Origin: Avimonoglobus sp965151315
GTDB lineage: Bacteria > Bacillota > Clostridia > UBA1381
Length of the DNA stretch: 58,740 nucleotides
NCBI GenBank assembly: GCA_965151315.1
Contig: CBCTZG010000007.1
Span: forward strand, 1-58,740
Direction: 5' to 3'
This document shows, one piece after another, positions 16,567-25,827 of this stretch. The notes below the pieces were generated by a model. The model saw nothing but the letters and a program-made list of their open reading frames with translations. It was not told the origin of the DNA and searched no databases. The first letter of the stretch is position 1. Each line of letters begins with the position of its first letter. The position numbers and the translations under genes are program-made.

Positions 16567-17934
16567 ATGATCAATCCTTTTGAAATTATGGAAACCATCG
16601 ATATGATCGATAAGGAAAATTTAGATATCCGGACAATCACCATGGGGATTAGCTTGAAAAATTGTATAGATCCGGATGTTGACCGAGCCTGCCAAAGGAT
16701 CTATGAAAAAATTACCACATATGCGAAAGATTTGGTGAAAGTCGGGGAAGATATTGAAGAGCAGTACGGAATCCCCATTATCAATAAGCGGATTTCTGTT
16801 ACGCCGGTTTCCGCTGTCATTGACGCCTTGGATCACCCAACAGTCGAAAAATGTGTACAGATCGCGAAAACCTTGGATAAAGCCGCGAAAACAGTTGGTG
16901 TAAATTTTATCGGAGGTTTCAGCGCCTTAGTGCACAAAGGATTTACCAACGGCGAGCGGATCCTGATCCAATCTATACCTGCAGTTCTTTCCTCTACAGA
17001 ACTGGTTTGCTCCAGCGTTAATGTGGCAACCACCCGGGCTGGAATCAACATGGATGCCGTGGGGGAAATGGGGCGGATCGTCAAGCAGGCAGCGGAGCTG
17101 ACAGCCTCAACAGGTGGATTTGCCTGCGCAAAGCTTGTGATTTTTGCCAATGCTGTAGAGGATAATCCCTTTATGGCCGGCGCGTTTCACGGCGAAGGCG
17201 AGGGGGATTGCGTAATCAACGTCGGAGTCAGCGGCCCGGGCGTGGTGAAATGTGCTTTGGAAAAAGTCAAGGGGCAGCCCTTTGGCATTGTCGCGGACAC
17301 AATTAAAAAAACGGCCTTTAAAATCACCAGGATGGGTCAATTGGTTTCCCAGGAGACCTCCCGGCGGCTCAACGTACCCTTCGGAATTGTAGATCTGTCT
17401 CTGGCGCCTACGCCGGCCGTGGGCGACAGCGTTGCCTATATTTTAGAGGAAATGGGCCTGGAAAAGTGCGGTGCCCATGGGACAACGGCAGCGCTGGCGC
17501 TTTTGAATGATGCGGTCAAAAAAGGCGGGATTATGGCCTCGTCCTATGTAGGCGGCCTGTCCGGTGCGTTTATTCCAGTCAGTGAGGACGCCGGGATGAT
17601 CGAAGCCGCAAAATGCGGCGCGCTTAGTCTGGAAAAGCTGGAGGCGATGACCTGCGTCTGCTCGGTGGGTTTAGATATGATCGTAATTCCCGGCGATACA
17701 CCAGCGTCTACGATCTCCGGGATTATTGCAGATGAAGCGGCAATCGGCGTTGTAAACTCAAAGACGACGGCAGTCCGGATCATTCCCGCCCCCGGCAGGC
17801 AGGTCGGTGATATTGTAGAATTCGGCGGGTTATTGGGCACTGGGCCCGTCATGCCGGTAAGCCGGTATAGCAGCGGGGAATTTATCAGCCGCGGCGGCCG
17901 GATCCCGGCACCCCTGCAAAGCTTGAAAAACTAA
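16567..17934 (+). CDS. UPF0210/DUF711 PFL-like family protein
   Basis: The 455-residue protein matches the UPF0210 (DUF711) family, with stretches such as NFIGGFSALVHKGFTNGE, FHGEGEGDCVINVGVSGP and APTPAVGDSVAYILEEMG. The fold is thought to resemble pyruvate-formate-lyase-like barrels, but no glycyl-radical motif is visible. Cytosolic. It is tightly linked to the UPF0237 ACT gene before it and, 35 bp downstream without a terminator, to the V-ATPase genes. Activity is unknown; an ACT-regulated enzyme is an inference. Confidence 0.9.
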   Translation: MINPFEIMETIDMIDKENLDIRTITMGISLKNCIDPDVDRACQRIYEKITTYAKDLVKVGEDIEEQYGIPIINKRISVTPVSAVIDALDHPTVEKCVQIAKTLDKAAKTVGVNFIGGFSALVHKGFTNGERILIQSIPAVLSSTELVCSSVNVATTRAGINMDAVGEMGRIVKQAAELTASTGGFACAKLVIFANAVEDNPFMAGAFHGEGEGDCVINVGVSGPGVVKCALEKVKGQPFGIVADTIKKTAFKITRMGQLVSQETSRRLNVPFGIVDLSLAPTPAVGDSVAYILEEMGLEKCGAHGTTAALALLNDAVKKGGIMASSYVGGLSGAFIPVSEDAGMIEAAKCGALSLEKLEAMTCVCSVGLDMIVIPGDTPASTISGIIADEAAIGVVNSKTTAVRIIPAPGRQVGDIVEFGGLLGTGPVMPVSRYSSGEFISRGGRIPAPLQSLKN

Positions 17935-17969
17935 GAAGCAGGGGACTGGCTTGTAAAGGAGATGTTTTC

Positions 17970-18293
17970 ATGGAGGAAATTATTCGTCAGCTGATTCAAC
18001 TGGAAGAAAAAGCCCAGGCCTTGGTCAAGGATGCCAAGGATCAAAAAGAACATTTTGCGGAAACGATTGACCAGGATGTGGAAAAGCTGCATCAGGAAAT
18101 CAATGAGAAAGTTCTGAAAAAGGATGAGAAAATCTCGCAAATCGAAACAGAATATGCTAAGACGCAGATTGAAAACCGGAAAGCGGTATATGCCCAGGCA
18201 GAACAAGCCATGATGAAAAAGGCGGATGAAAATATGGAGCAGTGGGTACAGCAGATTTATGCGGCCGTGCTTGCGGAAGCGGCGGAGGCGTAA
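17970..18293 (+). CDS. V-type ATPase subunit G/H (peripheral stalk coil)
   Basis: The 107-residue protein is highly charged and almost wholly coiled coil (Glu/Lys/Gln-rich heptads). It is first in the V-ATPase gene run and in the position of the archaeal AhaH / bacterial NtpF stalk subunit. It pairs with subunit E to form the peripheral stator that stops the A3B3 head rotating. AAAGGAG precedes the ATG. The subunit C gene begins 3 bp after its stop. Assignment rests on size, composition and position, since such coils have little sequence signature. Confidence 0.8.
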   Translation: MEEIIRQLIQLEEKAQALVKDAKDQKEHFAETIDQDVEKLHQEINEKVLKKDEKISQIETEYAKTQIENRKAVYAQAEQAMMKKADENMEQWVQQIYAAVLAEAAEA

Positions 18294-18296
18294 GGG

Positions 18297-19334
18297 ATGA
18301 ATCGGTACAGCGCCATAGCTACGAAACTAAAAGCCATGCATGCCGGCGCACTGACCCCGGCTGACTATGAGCAGCTGCTGGGGAAAACGACGGTAGGAGA
18401 TGTTTGCGCGTATTTAAAACACAATACCGCCTACGCGGATGTGCTGCGGGAAGTCAACGAATACAGCATCCATCGCTCTGAACTGGAGATCTGCCTGCAG
18501 AAAAGCATGAAAAATGATTTCTTTCGACTATATAAATTTGTTGACTTTAATCAGCGAAAAATGATGCAGTTTATTTTTATGGAGGAAGAAATCGCGTTTT
18601 TGAAACGGGCGATTCGGTATGTCTGCAGCGAAAAATCGGAAGAAAATCTGCGCTTACCATATCAGGGCGACATATTTTTTGTAAAGCATTCAAAAATTGA
18701 CGTAGATATGATCCTGCGGTCGCATACGCTGGGCGATGTTGTGGAAGCCTGCAAAGCGTCAGAATATTACCCGGTGCTGAACCGGGCAATCCGTGTTGAT
18801 CCGGATCCCGCGGCAGTGGTTATGATTTTGGATCGCTACTATTTTAATAAGCTTTGGCGGAGCAAAAAAAGATATATCGGAAAAACGCAGGAAGAAGCCT
18901 TTTCTGATTATGTGGGTATGGATATCGACGCGTTGAATATCTTATGGATCTACCGCTGCAAAAAATATTTCAAGCTGTCTCCAGAAATTATTTATACCCA
19001 TATCATCCCGATCTACAGGCGGCTGTCTCAAAAAGACATTGCCGAAATCGTTGAGGCGCCGGATACGTCGGCCTGCCGGGCCGCAATTGAGAACACGTGC
19101 TACCGCGGGCTGCTGGATAACCTGAAAGACAATAGCTTTTTGGACGAGAACTATAATATTATGCGCTACAATGCCGCCAAACAGGCGTTCCGGCGGCAGC
19201 TGATGTCCATAACAGGGATATTTGCTTATTTTGATTTGAAACAAAAGGAGCTTTTGAATATCAAGACGATTATCGAAGGCGTCCGGTACCATGTGGATCC
19301 CCTGGTGATCCGGGACCATATCTATATCGGATAA
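18297..19334 (+). CDS. ntpC: V-type ATPase subunit C (central stalk cap)
   Basis: The 345-residue helical protein belongs to the AC39/NtpC family, which sits as a funnel between the rotor ring and the central shaft. Tyr/Arg-rich helices such as LDRYYFNKLWR and DYVGMDIDALNILWIYRCKK are typical of the family. It begins 3 bp after subunit G/H and ends 23 bp before subunit I. Length is normal. Confidence 0.92.
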   Translation: MNRYSAIATKLKAMHAGALTPADYEQLLGKTTVGDVCAYLKHNTAYADVLREVNEYSIHRSELEICLQKSMKNDFFRLYKFVDFNQRKMMQFIFMEEEIAFLKRAIRYVCSEKSEENLRLPYQGDIFFVKHSKIDVDMILRSHTLGDVVEACKASEYYPVLNRAIRVDPDPAAVVMILDRYYFNKLWRSKKRYIGKTQEEAFSDYVGMDIDALNILWIYRCKKYFKLSPEIIYTHIIPIYRRLSQKDIAEIVEAPDTSACRAAIENTCYRGLLDNLKDNSFLDENYNIMRYNAAKQAFRRQLMSITGIFAYFDLKQKELLNIKTIIEGVRYHVDPLVIRDHIYIG

Positions 19335-19357
19335 AGGCATAAAAAGGAGATGATATT

Positions 19358-21238
19358 TTGTCAGTTGTAAAGATGGAAGCCGTAACAATCGCCGGAAAAT
19401 GCGAAGAATTTGAGCGGATTGTTTCGGAGCACATTTTAGATCAGGAGATCCATCTTGAAAATGTGACGGCTGTTTTGCGGGGCGATGAAAAGCTGATTCC
19501 ATATGGAGAAGATAATCTTTATGAAACCATTGCAAAAGATGCGTATACGCTTTTAGAACAGTCCGGTTTGACACCGAATGACACGCTGACAAAGCCGGTC
19601 ACGCTTTCCAAGGAGGAAATGAAAACCTGTATAGACGATATAAACCAGCGGCTGGATACATTGAAAAACCAGGAACGGAAACTTCTGGCTGATATTGATG
19701 AAAATGAGCGGATCGTGCATCAATTTGACGCTATGGCCGGATTGGACATTGACTTGACAAAGCTTTTCGCGTTTCAGTTTATTAAGTTTCGGTTTGGCCG
19801 TCTGCCACAAAGCAGCTGGCGAACGTTAGAAACATTTTTGGGCGATCTCAACGCTATTTTTGTCACGGTATCCCAGGATCAGGATGAGCTATGGGGCTTT
19901 TACTTTGTGCCGAGACAATTTGCGCAGCGGGTTGACGCTGTGTTCGACTCCTTATATTTTCAGCGGCTGCGGATCTCGGAAAAAGCAGTTGGCACACCAA
20001 AGGAAACGCAGCTGAGCCTGCAGCGGGATAACGCGGAAAACCAGAAAAAGCTTCAGAAGCTGCACCAGGAGCTGCAAACGGTGGTATCTGCGCAAAAAGA
20101 TATGATTTCGGATATTTATCTCACAGCAAAACATGAAAGCCGGATTGCAGCTGTCCGCAGGACAGCTGCCCACAGCAAAGAATTTTTCTATATTGTGGGC
20201 TGGATGCCGAAGCGAAATGCCAAGGAGTTGGAAACAGAGTTAAAGTCCGAGGCGGGGATTATTGTCTTCCGGGAATCTCCGCAGAATTTTGATAATGCCA
20301 AACCGCCCACGAAGCTGAAAAATCCCAGAGTATTTAAGCCGTTTGAAATGTTTGTTACGATGTATGGCTTGCCTGGCTATGGCGAGATCGACCCAACGCC
20401 GATTTTGGCCATAACATACATTCTTTTGTTTGGGATCATGTTTGGTGATGTGGGGCAGAGTGCGATATTTGCCATATTTGGATATTTGATTTATAAAAAA
20501 ACCAAGAGTTCTCTGGCGGCGATTGTATCTACCGTAGGGGTTTCCGGCATTATTTTCGGGTTTGTCTACGGGAGTGTTTTTGGAGACGAAACCCTGCTTA
20601 CCCCGGTCCGCGTGATCGAACCGATGGAAAAAATCATGTTTATGCTGATTGCAACTGTATCCATGGGCATATTGATTATTTTATTCTGTATGTCCGTCAG
20701 CATGATCAACGCCGTGAAGAACAGGAACACCGGCCAGCTTTTATTCAGCCCCAACGGGGTCTGCGGTATGCTGTTTTATATTTGCTTGATCCTGTTGATT
20801 TTGAATATGGTGTTAGATCTGGGGATCCCGAATTTAGTATTGGGCATAATCATGCTGATCACCTTTTTGGGGATGTATATGCAGGAGCCCTTGTCCGCGC
20901 TGGCGGCGGGGAAAAAGGACTGGCTGCCGAAATCGGGTATGTTTTATGTAGAAAGCTTTTTTGAAATGTTTGATGTTTTCCTAAGCTTTATTACTAACAC
21001 CATTTCATTTCTCCGGGTAGGCGCCTTTGCCATTATCCACGTGGGGATGATGATGGTGGTTAATGTCCTGGCTGCGAAAAGCGGCGGCGCGGCAGGATTG
21101 ATCATCCGGATCTTTGGAAATGTTTTGGTTATGGGGCTGGAGGGCCTGATCGTCGGGATCCAGGTTCTGCGTCTGGAGTATTATGAAATGTTCAGCCGTT
21201 ACTTTAAAGGCGATGGCAGGGAATTTAAAAGTATTTGA
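19358..21238 (+). CDS. ntpI: V-type ATPase subunit I (membrane stator)
   Basis: The 626-residue protein has a cytosolic N-terminal half with coiled-coil arms (about residues 1-320) and a C-terminal half with about seven membrane spans. Family stretches PLPGYGEIDPTP-like (GLPGYGEIDPTP), ILLFGIMFGDVG and SFLRVGAFAIIHVGMM are visible; the Arg in the last stretch belongs to the ion path in this family. It forms the two half-channels against the K ring. The start is a TTG at 19358 behind AAGGAG; no in-frame ATG with a site is closer than 19373. No feature distinguishes proton from sodium here. Confidence 0.95.
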   Translation: MSVVKMEAVTIAGKCEEFERIVSEHILDQEIHLENVTAVLRGDEKLIPYGEDNLYETIAKDAYTLLEQSGLTPNDTLTKPVTLSKEEMKTCIDDINQRLDTLKNQERKLLADIDENERIVHQFDAMAGLDIDLTKLFAFQFIKFRFGRLPQSSWRTLETFLGDLNAIFVTVSQDQDELWGFYFVPRQFAQRVDAVFDSLYFQRLRISEKAVGTPKETQLSLQRDNAENQKKLQKLHQELQTVVSAQKDMISDIYLTAKHESRIAAVRRTAAHSKEFFYIVGWMPKRNAKELETELKSEAGIIVFRESPQNFDNAKPPTKLKNPRVFKPFEMFVTMYGLPGYGEIDPTPILAITYILLFGIMFGDVGQSAIFAIFGYLIYKKTKSSLAAIVSTVGVSGIIFGFVYGSVFGDETLLTPVRVIEPMEKIMFMLIATVSMGILIILFCMSVSMINAVKNRNTGQLLFSPNGVCGMLFYICLILLILNMVLDLGIPNLVLGIIMLITFLGMYMQEPLSALAAGKKDWLPKSGMFYVESFFEMFDVFLSFITNTISFLRVGAFAIIHVGMMMVVNVLAAKSGGAAGLIIRIFGNVLVMGLEGLIVGIQVLRLEYYEMFSRYFKGDGREFKSI

Positions 21239-21256
21239 TTTTGGGAGGTCATTTTT

Positions 21257-21685
21257 ATGGTTACAAAAATTTTAATGGCAGTGTTGTTGATTTTAATGGT
21301 TCTCAGTGTATTGGTTCCGTATATTTGGTACCGGGCAAACGGGAGACAGAACGGTAAGCAGTGCCTGCTGATGAATGGTGTTAGCTTTTTTGCGTTATTT
21401 GCGATTGCCTCAATTTCTATGTTTGCCATGGCGCCGGCGGCATTCGCAGAGGCGGCGGAAGAAGGCGCGCAGGCTGTCAGCGGCCTTGCGTATATTGGCG
21501 CCGCGCTGGCTACAGGCTTATCTGGTATCGGCGGCGGTATCGCCGTGGCTTCTGCGGCGTCAGCCGCGATTGGCGCTATGAGCGAAAATGAAAAAATTAT
21601 GGGTAAAACATTGATTTTCGTGGCCCTGGCGGAAGGTATCGCACTTTATGGTCTAATTATTTCTCTGCTGATTCTATTTGGTTAA
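21257..21685 (+). CDS. ntpK: V-type ATPase subunit K (proteolipid rotor ring)
   Basis: 142 residues. The C-terminal roughly 70 form one proteolipid hairpin: a glycine-rich helix (LATGLSGIGGGIAVASA), a loop with SENEK, and a second helix carrying the ion-binding Glu in LIFVALAEGIALYG. The N-terminal roughly 65 residues add a hydrophobic segment and a signal-like stretch ending APAAFAEAA, which may be cleaved or stay as extra spans. GGGAGG precedes the ATG. No Gln is seen in the first ring helix where sodium-type rings often have one, so proton use is possible, but this is weak inference. Confidence 0.92.
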   Translation: MVTKILMAVLLILMVLSVLVPYIWYRANGRQNGKQCLLMNGVSFFALFAIASISMFAMAPAAFAEAAEEGAQAVSGLAYIGAALATGLSGIGGGIAVASAASAAIGAMSENEKIMGKTLIFVALAEGIALYGLIISLLILFG

Positions 21686-21701
21686 TAAAGGACTAACGTT
21701 T

Positions 21702-22010
21702 ATGAAAATGTATTTGATCAGTGACAATATTGACACACAGATCGGTATGCGGCTGGCTGGCATTGAGGGCTGTGTGGTTCACCGGCCGGAGCATGTCGTG
21801 GAAAAACTTGATTCGGCTCGGAAGGATCCGGATATCGGCATAATCCTGCTGACGGAAAAACTGGGAAAACTTGTTCCGGAGTTGGTCAGCAGTATGAAGC
21901 TGGACGCTGACGCGCCGTTGATCGTGGAGATCCCGGACCGGCATGGAAGCCGGGATATTGTAGACAGCATCAACCGGCATGTCCGGGAAGCGATCGGATT
22001 AAAATTGTGA
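21702..22010 (+). CDS. ntpG: V-type ATPase subunit F
   Basis: The 102-residue protein has the Rossmann-like subunit F pattern (YLISDNIDTQIGMRLAGIEG and IGIILLTEKL). Subunit F binds the central shaft subunit D and modulates ATP hydrolysis. The ATG at 21702 has AAAGGA 9 bp upstream; an in-frame upstream codon at 21678 lies inside subunit K. Subunit E starts 10 bp downstream. Gene names for F vary between systems, so the symbol is less sure than the subunit. Confidence 0.9.
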   Translation: MKMYLISDNIDTQIGMRLAGIEGCVVHRPEHVVEKLDSARKDPDIGIILLTEKLGKLVPELVSSMKLDADAPLIVEIPDRHGSRDIVDSINRHVREAIGLKL

Positions 22011-22020
22011 GGTGAAGGAC

Positions 22021-22617
22021 ATGGCAGGTATTGAAAAAAAACTTGCGTCATTTTCAGACTTGATTTTGAACGAGGCGAAGGAGCAGCAGACCAAAATTCT
22101 GGATGAAGTGAATCGGGAAAAAAACAAAATTATGCAGAATAAAGAAGATGAATTCCTGACAGAAGCATATGAAGAGATCCAGAAAATCGTTGCGAAATAT
22201 GAAAAATCCGGCAATGAGCAGGTTTTAAAGGTGGAAATGGAACTAAAAAAGGACCTGATCAAAAAGCGGGAGGAAATTATTGATACTGTTTTTGATCGGG
22301 TGACCGCAAAAATCGCGGCATTTCAGAAAACGCCGGATTATCAGTCCTGGCTGGTATCTCTTTGCCGGAAGGCGATTCAGGAGATTGGCTCGGAGCGCTG
22401 CCGGATTCATTTAGCCCAGCCGGACGCCCATTTGCAGCCTGTGATTGCGGCAGAATTTCCGAACGCGGAGATTGTAGCAGATGGCGGGAACGAAATGATC
22501 GGCGGAATCAAGGCGGAAAGCTTGGAGAAGCATATTTTTGATGATTTTTCGATTGCCGCCTTGCTGGACCGGCAGCGGCAGGTGTTTTTGAAAATCAGTG
22601 GGTTATCAATCCGGTAA
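22021..22617 (+). CDS. ntpE: V-type ATPase subunit E (peripheral stalk)
   Basis: The 198-residue protein has an N-terminal coiled-coil half (Glu/Lys-rich, about residues 1-100) and a C-terminal globular half containing IGGIKAES, the family position. With subunit G/H it forms the peripheral stalk holding the catalytic head. ATG at 22021 follows GAGGTG; the GTG at 22012 lies within that site. It ends 15 bp before subunit A. Confidence 0.9.
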   Translation: MAGIEKKLASFSDLILNEAKEQQTKILDEVNREKNKIMQNKEDEFLTEAYEEIQKIVAKYEKSGNEQVLKVEMELKKDLIKKREEIIDTVFDRVTAKIAAFQKTPDYQSWLVSLCRKAIQEIGSERCRIHLAQPDAHLQPVIAAEFPNAEIVADGGNEMIGGIKAESLEKHIFDDFSIAALLDRQRQVFLKISGLSIR

Positions 22618-22632
22618 GCAGAACGGCGGTGA

Positions 22633-24405
22633 ATGAAATTGAACAATAGTGCAGGATATATTTTTGGGATCAACGGTCCAGTCGTCCATGCCAAGGGGAA
22701 CGACAGCTTTAAAATGCATGAGACAGTCCTGGTGGGCGAGCGGCATCTGATCGGTGAGATCATTGGCGTTGACGCTGACGCAGCGATTGTGCAGGTTTAC
22801 GAAGAAACAACAGGGCTAAGGCCCGGAGAACCGGTGATCTCTCTGGGGAAACCGTTTTCGGTCACTTTGGCCCCAGGGATCCTCTCGAATATTTTTGACG
22901 GGATCGAACGGCCGTTGAAAATCATCCAGGAAAGGTCCGGTGCGTTTATCGACCGTGGGATTGATATTTCTAGTCTGGATGAGGAAAAACAGTGGAAAAC
23001 CAAGATTCTGGTCAAACCGGGGAATAAGGTTAAAGGCGGAGATGTAATCGCTTCCGTACAGGAAACCTCCTTGATCGAGCATAAAGTCATGGTTCCGCCC
23101 AATATGGAGGGGGAAGTAATATGGTCGGCGGCCGATGGCGCTTATACAATCAGCACGGTGTTGGTGAAGTTAAAAACACGGGATGGGGAGCAGGCGCTGT
23201 CTATGAAGCAGGAGTGGCCGATCCGGGTGCAGCGTCCATATCTTGCCCGCCGGGAAATAGACCGGCCGCTGATTACAGGCCAGCGGATCGTCGACACCAT
23301 GTTTCCAATCGCCAAAGGCGGCGCGGCCGCTATTCCCGGTGGATTTGGAACTGGGAAGACCATGACCCAGCATCAGCTGGCAAAGTGGTCTGATGCGGAT
23401 ATTATCGTATATATCGGCTGCGGCGAACGAGGCAATGAAATGACCCAGGTACTGGAAGAATTTTCAGAACTCTTAGATCCGAAATCCGGAAAGCCGCTTT
23501 TGGATCGAACTGTTTTGATTGCCAACACCTCCAATATGCCGGTGGCGGCCAGGGAAGCCAGTATTTATACAGGGATCACCCTGGCGGAGTATTACCGGGA
23601 TATGGGCTATCATGTGGCAATTATGGCAGATTCCACATCCCGTTGGGCGGAGGCCCTGCGGGAAATCTCCGGACGCCTGGAGGAGATGCCTGCAGAAGAA
23701 GGATTCCCCGCATACTTGGCCTCCCGGCTTTCCGGATTTTACGAGCGGGCGGGATATGTGGATAATCTGAACGGTACAGAGGGCTCCGTTACGATTATCG
23801 GCGCCGTATCCCCCCAAGGCGCGGATTTTTCCGAACCGGTAACCCAAAATACTAAGCGGTTTATCCGCTGCTTCTGGGCGCTGGATAAGAGCCTGGCTTA
23901 CGCCCGGCATTATCCGGCGATTGCTTGGCTGACCAGCTACTCGGAGTATGTAGATGATTTAGAGCCCTGGTATACCGAACATATTGACCGGAAATTTATC
24001 AAAGACCGAAACCAAATGCTGAATATTCTCCAGGAAGAAAGCAATTTGATGGAAATTGTCAAGCTGATTGGGGAAGATGTCCTGCCTGACGAGCAGCGGG
24101 CGGTGCTGGAAATTGCCCGGGTAATCCGGCTGGGATTTTTACAGCAGAACGCCTATCACGCAGAGGACACATATGTGCCTTTAGAAAAGCAATTCCGCAT
24201 GATGCATGTGATCCTTCACTTATATCAGCGGGTCAATGAAATCGTGGGGCAGAATATTTTGCTGTCTGCGGTTCGGGAGAGCGGCATCATGGAAGAGGTA
24301 ATCCGGATGAAATATAACATATCCAATGACGATATCGCGGCATTCGCTGCCCTGGAGAAAAAAATTGACCAGACGGCAGACCAGATCATCCGTGAAAATC
24401 GTTAA
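22633..24405 (+). CDS. ntpA: V-type ATPase catalytic subunit A
   Basis: The 590-residue catalytic subunit binds and hydrolyses ATP. The Walker A loop GGFGTGKT is at about residue 235. The V-type insertion region (NMEGEVIWSAADGAYTI) separates it from F1 beta. Other marks are ADSTSRWAEALREISGRLEE and CGERGNEMTQVLEEF. Length matches the family. The start at 22633 follows GGCGGTGA, a modest site. It lies between subunits E and B in the usual order. Confidence 0.97.
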   Translation: MKLNNSAGYIFGINGPVVHAKGNDSFKMHETVLVGERHLIGEIIGVDADAAIVQVYEETTGLRPGEPVISLGKPFSVTLAPGILSNIFDGIERPLKIIQERSGAFIDRGIDISSLDEEKQWKTKILVKPGNKVKGGDVIASVQETSLIEHKVMVPPNMEGEVIWSAADGAYTISTVLVKLKTRDGEQALSMKQEWPIRVQRPYLARREIDRPLITGQRIVDTMFPIAKGGAAAIPGGFGTGKTMTQHQLAKWSDADIIVYIGCGERGNEMTQVLEEFSELLDPKSGKPLLDRTVLIANTSNMPVAAREASIYTGITLAEYYRDMGYHVAIMADSTSRWAEALREISGRLEEMPAEEGFPAYLASRLSGFYERAGYVDNLNGTEGSVTIIGAVSPQGADFSEPVTQNTKRFIRCFWALDKSLAYARHYPAIAWLTSYSEYVDDLEPWYTEHIDRKFIKDRNQMLNILQEESNLMEIVKLIGEDVLPDEQRAVLEIARVIRLGFLQQNAYHAEDTYVPLEKQFRMMHVILHLYQRVNEIVGQNILLSAVRESGIMEEVIRMKYNISNDDIAAFAALEKKIDQTADQIIRENR

Positions 24406-24430
24406 GCCGGTGGGAAAGGAATGAAGCTAC

Positions 24431-25813
24431 ATGGCGATAGAATATATTGGGCTGAAAAATATTGAAGGCCCTTTGGCCGTTATTGAAGGGGTACAAAATG
24501 CCTCCTATGAAGAAATGGTCAGCATTTCCTTAGACGACGGCACAAAACGAACAGGACGGCTGATCGCCATTTCCGGCGATAAGGCGGTCATTCAGATTTT
24601 TGAGGGGACATCCGGCCTCTCTCTAACCAATACAAAGACGAAGCTTTTGGGAAAACCGATGGAACTGGCCCTTTCACCGGAAATGCTGGGCAGAACCTTA
24701 GATGGGGTTGGCAGGCCCATCGATGGGCTGGGCGACTACTGCGCCGATGAGACGCGGGACGTCAACGGCAAGCCAATTAACCCGGTATCCCGGGTATATC
24801 CCAACAACTTTATCCAGACAGGGATCTCCTCGATCGACTGTCTGTCCACCTTGATCCGCGGGCAAAAACTGCCGATTTTTTCCGGGGATGGAATGCCCCA
24901 TGACGCTTTAGCGGTACAGATCGCCCGGCAGGCAAAGATTGTGGATGGGGATGATGCGCAGGGGGATAACTTTGCAATCGTCTTTGCCGCTATGGGGGTA
25001 AAGCATGATGTTGCCAATTACTTCCGGCGGTCGTTTGAGGAAAGCGGCGTACTGCAGAAGGTTGTTATGTTTTTAAACCTCTCCAACGATCCGGTGGTTG
25101 AGCGGATCATCACGCCCCGCTGTGCCTTGACTGCGGCGGAATATCTCGCGTTCCGGCATAATATGCATGTGTTGGTTATTCTGACCGATATGACATCCTA
25201 TGCCGAGGCACTGCGGGAAATTTCCTCCTCGAAAGGGGAAATCCCATCAAGAAAGGGCTTCCCGGGGTATCTTTATTCCGATTTGGCGTCCCTGTACGAG
25301 CGGGCCGGAATTGTGAAAAACGCCACGGGGTCTGTGACCCAGGTGCCGATTTTGACGATGCCTAACGATGACATTACCCACCCGGTCCCGGATTTGACCG
25401 GATATATTACGGAAGGCCAGATCGTTTTAGACCGAAACCTGAGCCTAAAGGGCGTATATCCGCCGGTAGCTGTACTGCCGTCTTTATCTCGGCTGATGAA
25501 GGACGGTATCGGTGAGGGCTTTACCCGGGAGGATCATCCGGCCTTATCAAACCAACTGTTCGCGGCCTATTCCAAGGTAGAGGATGCGCGGAGCCTAGCC
25601 TCTGTTATCGGCGAAGATGAGCTTTCCGATATGGATAAAAAGTACATGGCCTTTGGAAAGGCATTTGAGGAACGTTTTTTGATGCAGGGGAAGAATGAGA
25701 ACCGCAGCATTGAGACGACCCTTAACCTGGGCTGGGAGCTTTTGAAGATGCTGCCCAGGACGGAGCTCGACCGGGTAAGCGATGAAATTTTGGATAAGTA
25801 TTATACGACGTAA
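24431..25813 (+). CDS. ntpB: V-type ATPase regulatory subunit B
   Basis: The 460-residue non-catalytic nucleotide-binding subunit alternates with A in the head. Family stretches: PINPVSRVYP, QTGISSIDCLSTLIRGQKLP, SSSKGEIPSRKGFPGYLYSDL and PNDDITHPVPDLTGYITEGQ. A classical Walker A loop is absent, replaced by FSGDGMPHDALAVQIARQA, as expected for B. GGAAAGGA precedes the ATG at 24431. Confidence 0.97.
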   Translation: MAIEYIGLKNIEGPLAVIEGVQNASYEEMVSISLDDGTKRTGRLIAISGDKAVIQIFEGTSGLSLTNTKTKLLGKPMELALSPEMLGRTLDGVGRPIDGLGDYCADETRDVNGKPINPVSRVYPNNFIQTGISSIDCLSTLIRGQKLPIFSGDGMPHDALAVQIARQAKIVDGDDAQGDNFAIVFAAMGVKHDVANYFRRSFEESGVLQKVVMFLNLSNDPVVERIITPRCALTAAEYLAFRHNMHVLVILTDMTSYAEALREISSSKGEIPSRKGFPGYLYSDLASLYERAGIVKNATGSVTQVPILTMPNDDITHPVPDLTGYITEGQIVLDRNLSLKGVYPPVAVLPSLSRLMKDGIGEGFTREDHPALSNQLFAAYSKVEDARSLASVIGEDELSDMDKKYMAFGKAFEERFLMQGKNENRSIETTLNLGWELLKMLPRTELDRVSDEILDKYYTT

Positions 25814-25827
25814 AAGCGGGTGTTATT

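Noticed and set aside
18942..19592. 216-codon minus-strand frame under V-ATPase C and I
   Set aside because: Spans two clear genes on the other strand and has no motif.
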